Positions 35,660 to 36,760 of a stretch of 36,760 nucleotides of DNA are shown one piece after another. Made by a program: the position numbers and the translations under genes. Source of the DNA: a virus. A model generated the notes under the pieces. The model made no database searches. It was not told the origin of the DNA and saw nothing but the letters and a program-made list of their open reading frames with translations. Positions within the stretch are counted from its first letter, which is position 1. The number at the start of each line of letters is the position of its first letter. The DNA is taken from IMG/VR virus record IMGVR_UViG_3300045125_000032, positions 1 through 36,760 of that record, one strand, 5' to 3'.

Positions 35660-36011
35660 CTAGCCTCTCCTGTGGGGATTGGTGAAATTAAGCTCTTGGC
35701 GCAGCCGTCGCATGATCCGATCGGCCTGCTCATTCGTCATGCGCTGTGTTCACCATCGTACTTGAGGCGCTCCAAACGGCTCGTTGTCCGGCTTCTTCCG
35801 CCGAATGTGCTTAGCAGGATCGTCGTTGCCGACCTCCTCGCAGCCGTTCGCCTTCAGATGCCGACGGTGCTGCGAGCGGGAGGTAATCATGCTGCCGTCA
35901 ACCATGCTCTTGTACGGCTGAATGTCGGGCTGAACGTAGTGATAGCTGCCCTTGGCGTCGCGTGTTGCGCTCCACAAACTCGCCATCTATGTGAACGTAA
36001 GTGCGTTTCAT
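35660..36011 (-). CDS. Small conserved protein between portal and scaffold
   Basis: The ATG at 36011 overlaps the portal stop (ATGA). The product starts MKRTYVHIDGEFVERN and continues with DAKGSYHYVQPDIQPYKSMV, DGSMITSRSQHRRHLKANGC and EEVGNDDPAKHIRRKK. The segment YVQPDIQPYKSM followed by SRSxHxxHLxxxGCxExGND is familiar to me from a small phage protein family next to portal genes; its role is unknown. A further open segment MTNEQADRIMRRLRQELNFT ends in TAG at 35660 and may be the C-terminus or a separate tiny gene. Frame breaks lie near 35965 and 35780. Confidence 0.65.
35666..35680 (-). promoter_or_regulatory. Leader with ribosome binding site, copy 2
   Basis: The same 15 bases as at 31457-31471 (AATCCCCACAGGAGA on the minus strand) precede the scaffold ATG at 35659, with GGAG nine bases from the start. 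Here the leader also codes for the end of the preceding small protein. Confidence 0.6.
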
Positions 36012-36760
36012 TGCTCAAACGGTGGGGTTGGCATGGTCTTGCCCATCTGCGCGATGATGAGTTTGGTTTGCGCGTCCACGTCAGCCTTGTACTTGGCGGC
36101 TGCCTGCTGACTACTGCAGCTTCATAGCCTTCAACTGCGCCTCAAACTGCGTATTTCTGCTGCTCCATCGCCAGTCTTGGCCTGGTTGCGCAGCCTGCTC
36201 CATCTGCATTTGCATGCTGCAACTTGGCCTGCGTGAGCGCCGATTCCATCTGCATCTTGGACGCTTCCATCTGCCCCTTCTGCTGCAACTCGGCCTGCTT
36301 GCCTTGCTGCTCGCCATCGGGCGTGCTGCTGCATGCGCGGCCTGCTGCAAGCTGCTGCAACGTGGCGTCAATCTGACCCTCAATCGGGCGTGCGGCCTTA
36401 AACGCCTGCATCCCAAAGCGCAGCAGTTCCATCATCATCGGCACCATCTGCGGGGAGGCCTGACCGACGGGCAAGGCTTGCGCAAGGAACCCGCCAAACG
36501 CCTGCAAGAACTGCATCCGATCCTGCTTCGTTCTGGTTCTCATCCAGCATCACAAGGCTGTCGGCAGCAATGTCCACGCGGAAGTTACGCAGCGGCTTGT
36601 CGCGGATGCAGTTGCAATGGCCTGCGGGATCAACTGCTGATCCGCTGGCGTCATCTGCTCTGCGGCGGCGTAGGCAAGGATTGTCTCGGGCTGGTAGTGC
36701 AGGCACATGACCTGCGCTTTGAAGCTTGATGATCTCGAGGCGTATAGGGCAACGTCCTCC
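36008..36760 (-). CDS. Portal protein, C-terminal third (gene begins at 1283 and wraps the window ends)
   Basis: The frame entering from the right edge reads EDVALYA, then AQVMCLHYQPETILAYAAAE, QMTPADQQLIPQAIAT and MQFLQAFGGFLAQALPVGQA, then MMMELLRFGMQAFKAARPIE and GQIDATLQQLAAG. It ends in a Gln/Ala-rich helical tail with stop at 36008. Podophage portals of the longer type have just such a C-terminal helical barrel. The left edge of the window ends in GQYAGLRLRSM, the residues expected before EDVALYA, so the two parts are one gene. The tail is interrupted by several indels (near 36740, 36605, 36540, 36330, 36230, 36160 and 36110). The stop overlaps the next ATG. Confidence 0.85.

Noticed and set aside
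1-36760. Recoded stop codons (alternative genetic code)
   Set aside because: Where genes break, similarity resumes in a different frame rather than reading through one particular stop codon in the same frame. All three stop codons also end genes normally.
1-36760. Temperate lifestyle genes or tRNA genes
   Set aside because: No integrase, excisionase, repressor or attachment site was recognised, and no cloverleaf-like sequence was noticed, although an indel-broken short gene could escape this reading.

Overview
The window reads as the complete genome of a tailed double-stranded DNA phage with podovirus-like (short-tailed) architecture, laid out as a circle and cut inside one gene. Evidence for this is a portal gene whose N-terminal two thirds run off the left edge (1-1283, minus strand) and whose C-terminal third starts at the right edge (36008-36760, minus strand); joining base 36760 to base 1 restores an almost continuous portal protein. 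No bacterial chromosomal genes, rRNA or tRNA genes, integrase, repressor or transposon were recognised. The host cannot be named from the sequence. The GC-rich codon use, a lysozyme-type endolysin and several families known from phages of Proteobacteria suggest a Gram-negative host (inference).

The sequence carries single-base insertions and deletions throughout. Nearly every long gene is broken into two or more frames, while the protein similarity simply steps from frame to frame. I read this as raw long-read error rather than gene decay, so gene extents are given for the conceptual, frame-corrected gene and internal breaks are described.

Layout. (1) Packaging and accessory arm, minus strand, 8327 down to 1: two hypothetical stretches, a SAM methyltransferase, a VRR-NUC nuclease, a second methyltransferase, a Dps-like protein, a polyvalent protein with an ADP-ribosyltransferase-like domain, TerS, TerL, three small conserved proteins, then portal. 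A lone plus-strand glycosyltransferase (6271-6984) sits inside this arm. (2) Control region 8328-9081. (3) Early arm, plus strand, 9082-13626: small hypothetical proteins, then a recombination set (ERF annealase, YqaJ exonuclease, an SSB-like protein, a NinB-like protein, a PD-(D/E)XK nuclease, a YbcO-type nuclease) and two hypotheticals. No DNA polymerase, primase, helicase or RNA polymerase was found. (4) Virion and lysis arm, minus strand, read from the portal at 36760 down to 13646: small protein, scaffold, major capsid, decoration-like protein, MptE-like (DUF115) protein, structural proteins, tail adaptor and nozzle proteins, GNAT acetyltransferase, a long S74-chaperone-tipped protein, putative ejection proteins, tail fibre, a second fibre protein, a glycine-rich tail protein, a 2OG-Fe(II) oxygenase, then XhlA-like protein, membrane protein, holin and endolysin.

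How it fits together: the two minus-strand arms form one continuous late transcription unit across the circular junction, from about 8.3 kb through packaging, head, tail and host-binding genes to lysis. It converges with the early plus-strand unit at 13.62-13.65 kb and diverges from it at the control region near 8.3-9.1 kb. Many late genes overlap by the four bases ATGA, which implies translational coupling. The recombination set could support concatemer formation, while the glycosyltransferase, methyltransferases and MptE-like protein may form a sugar-modifying set.
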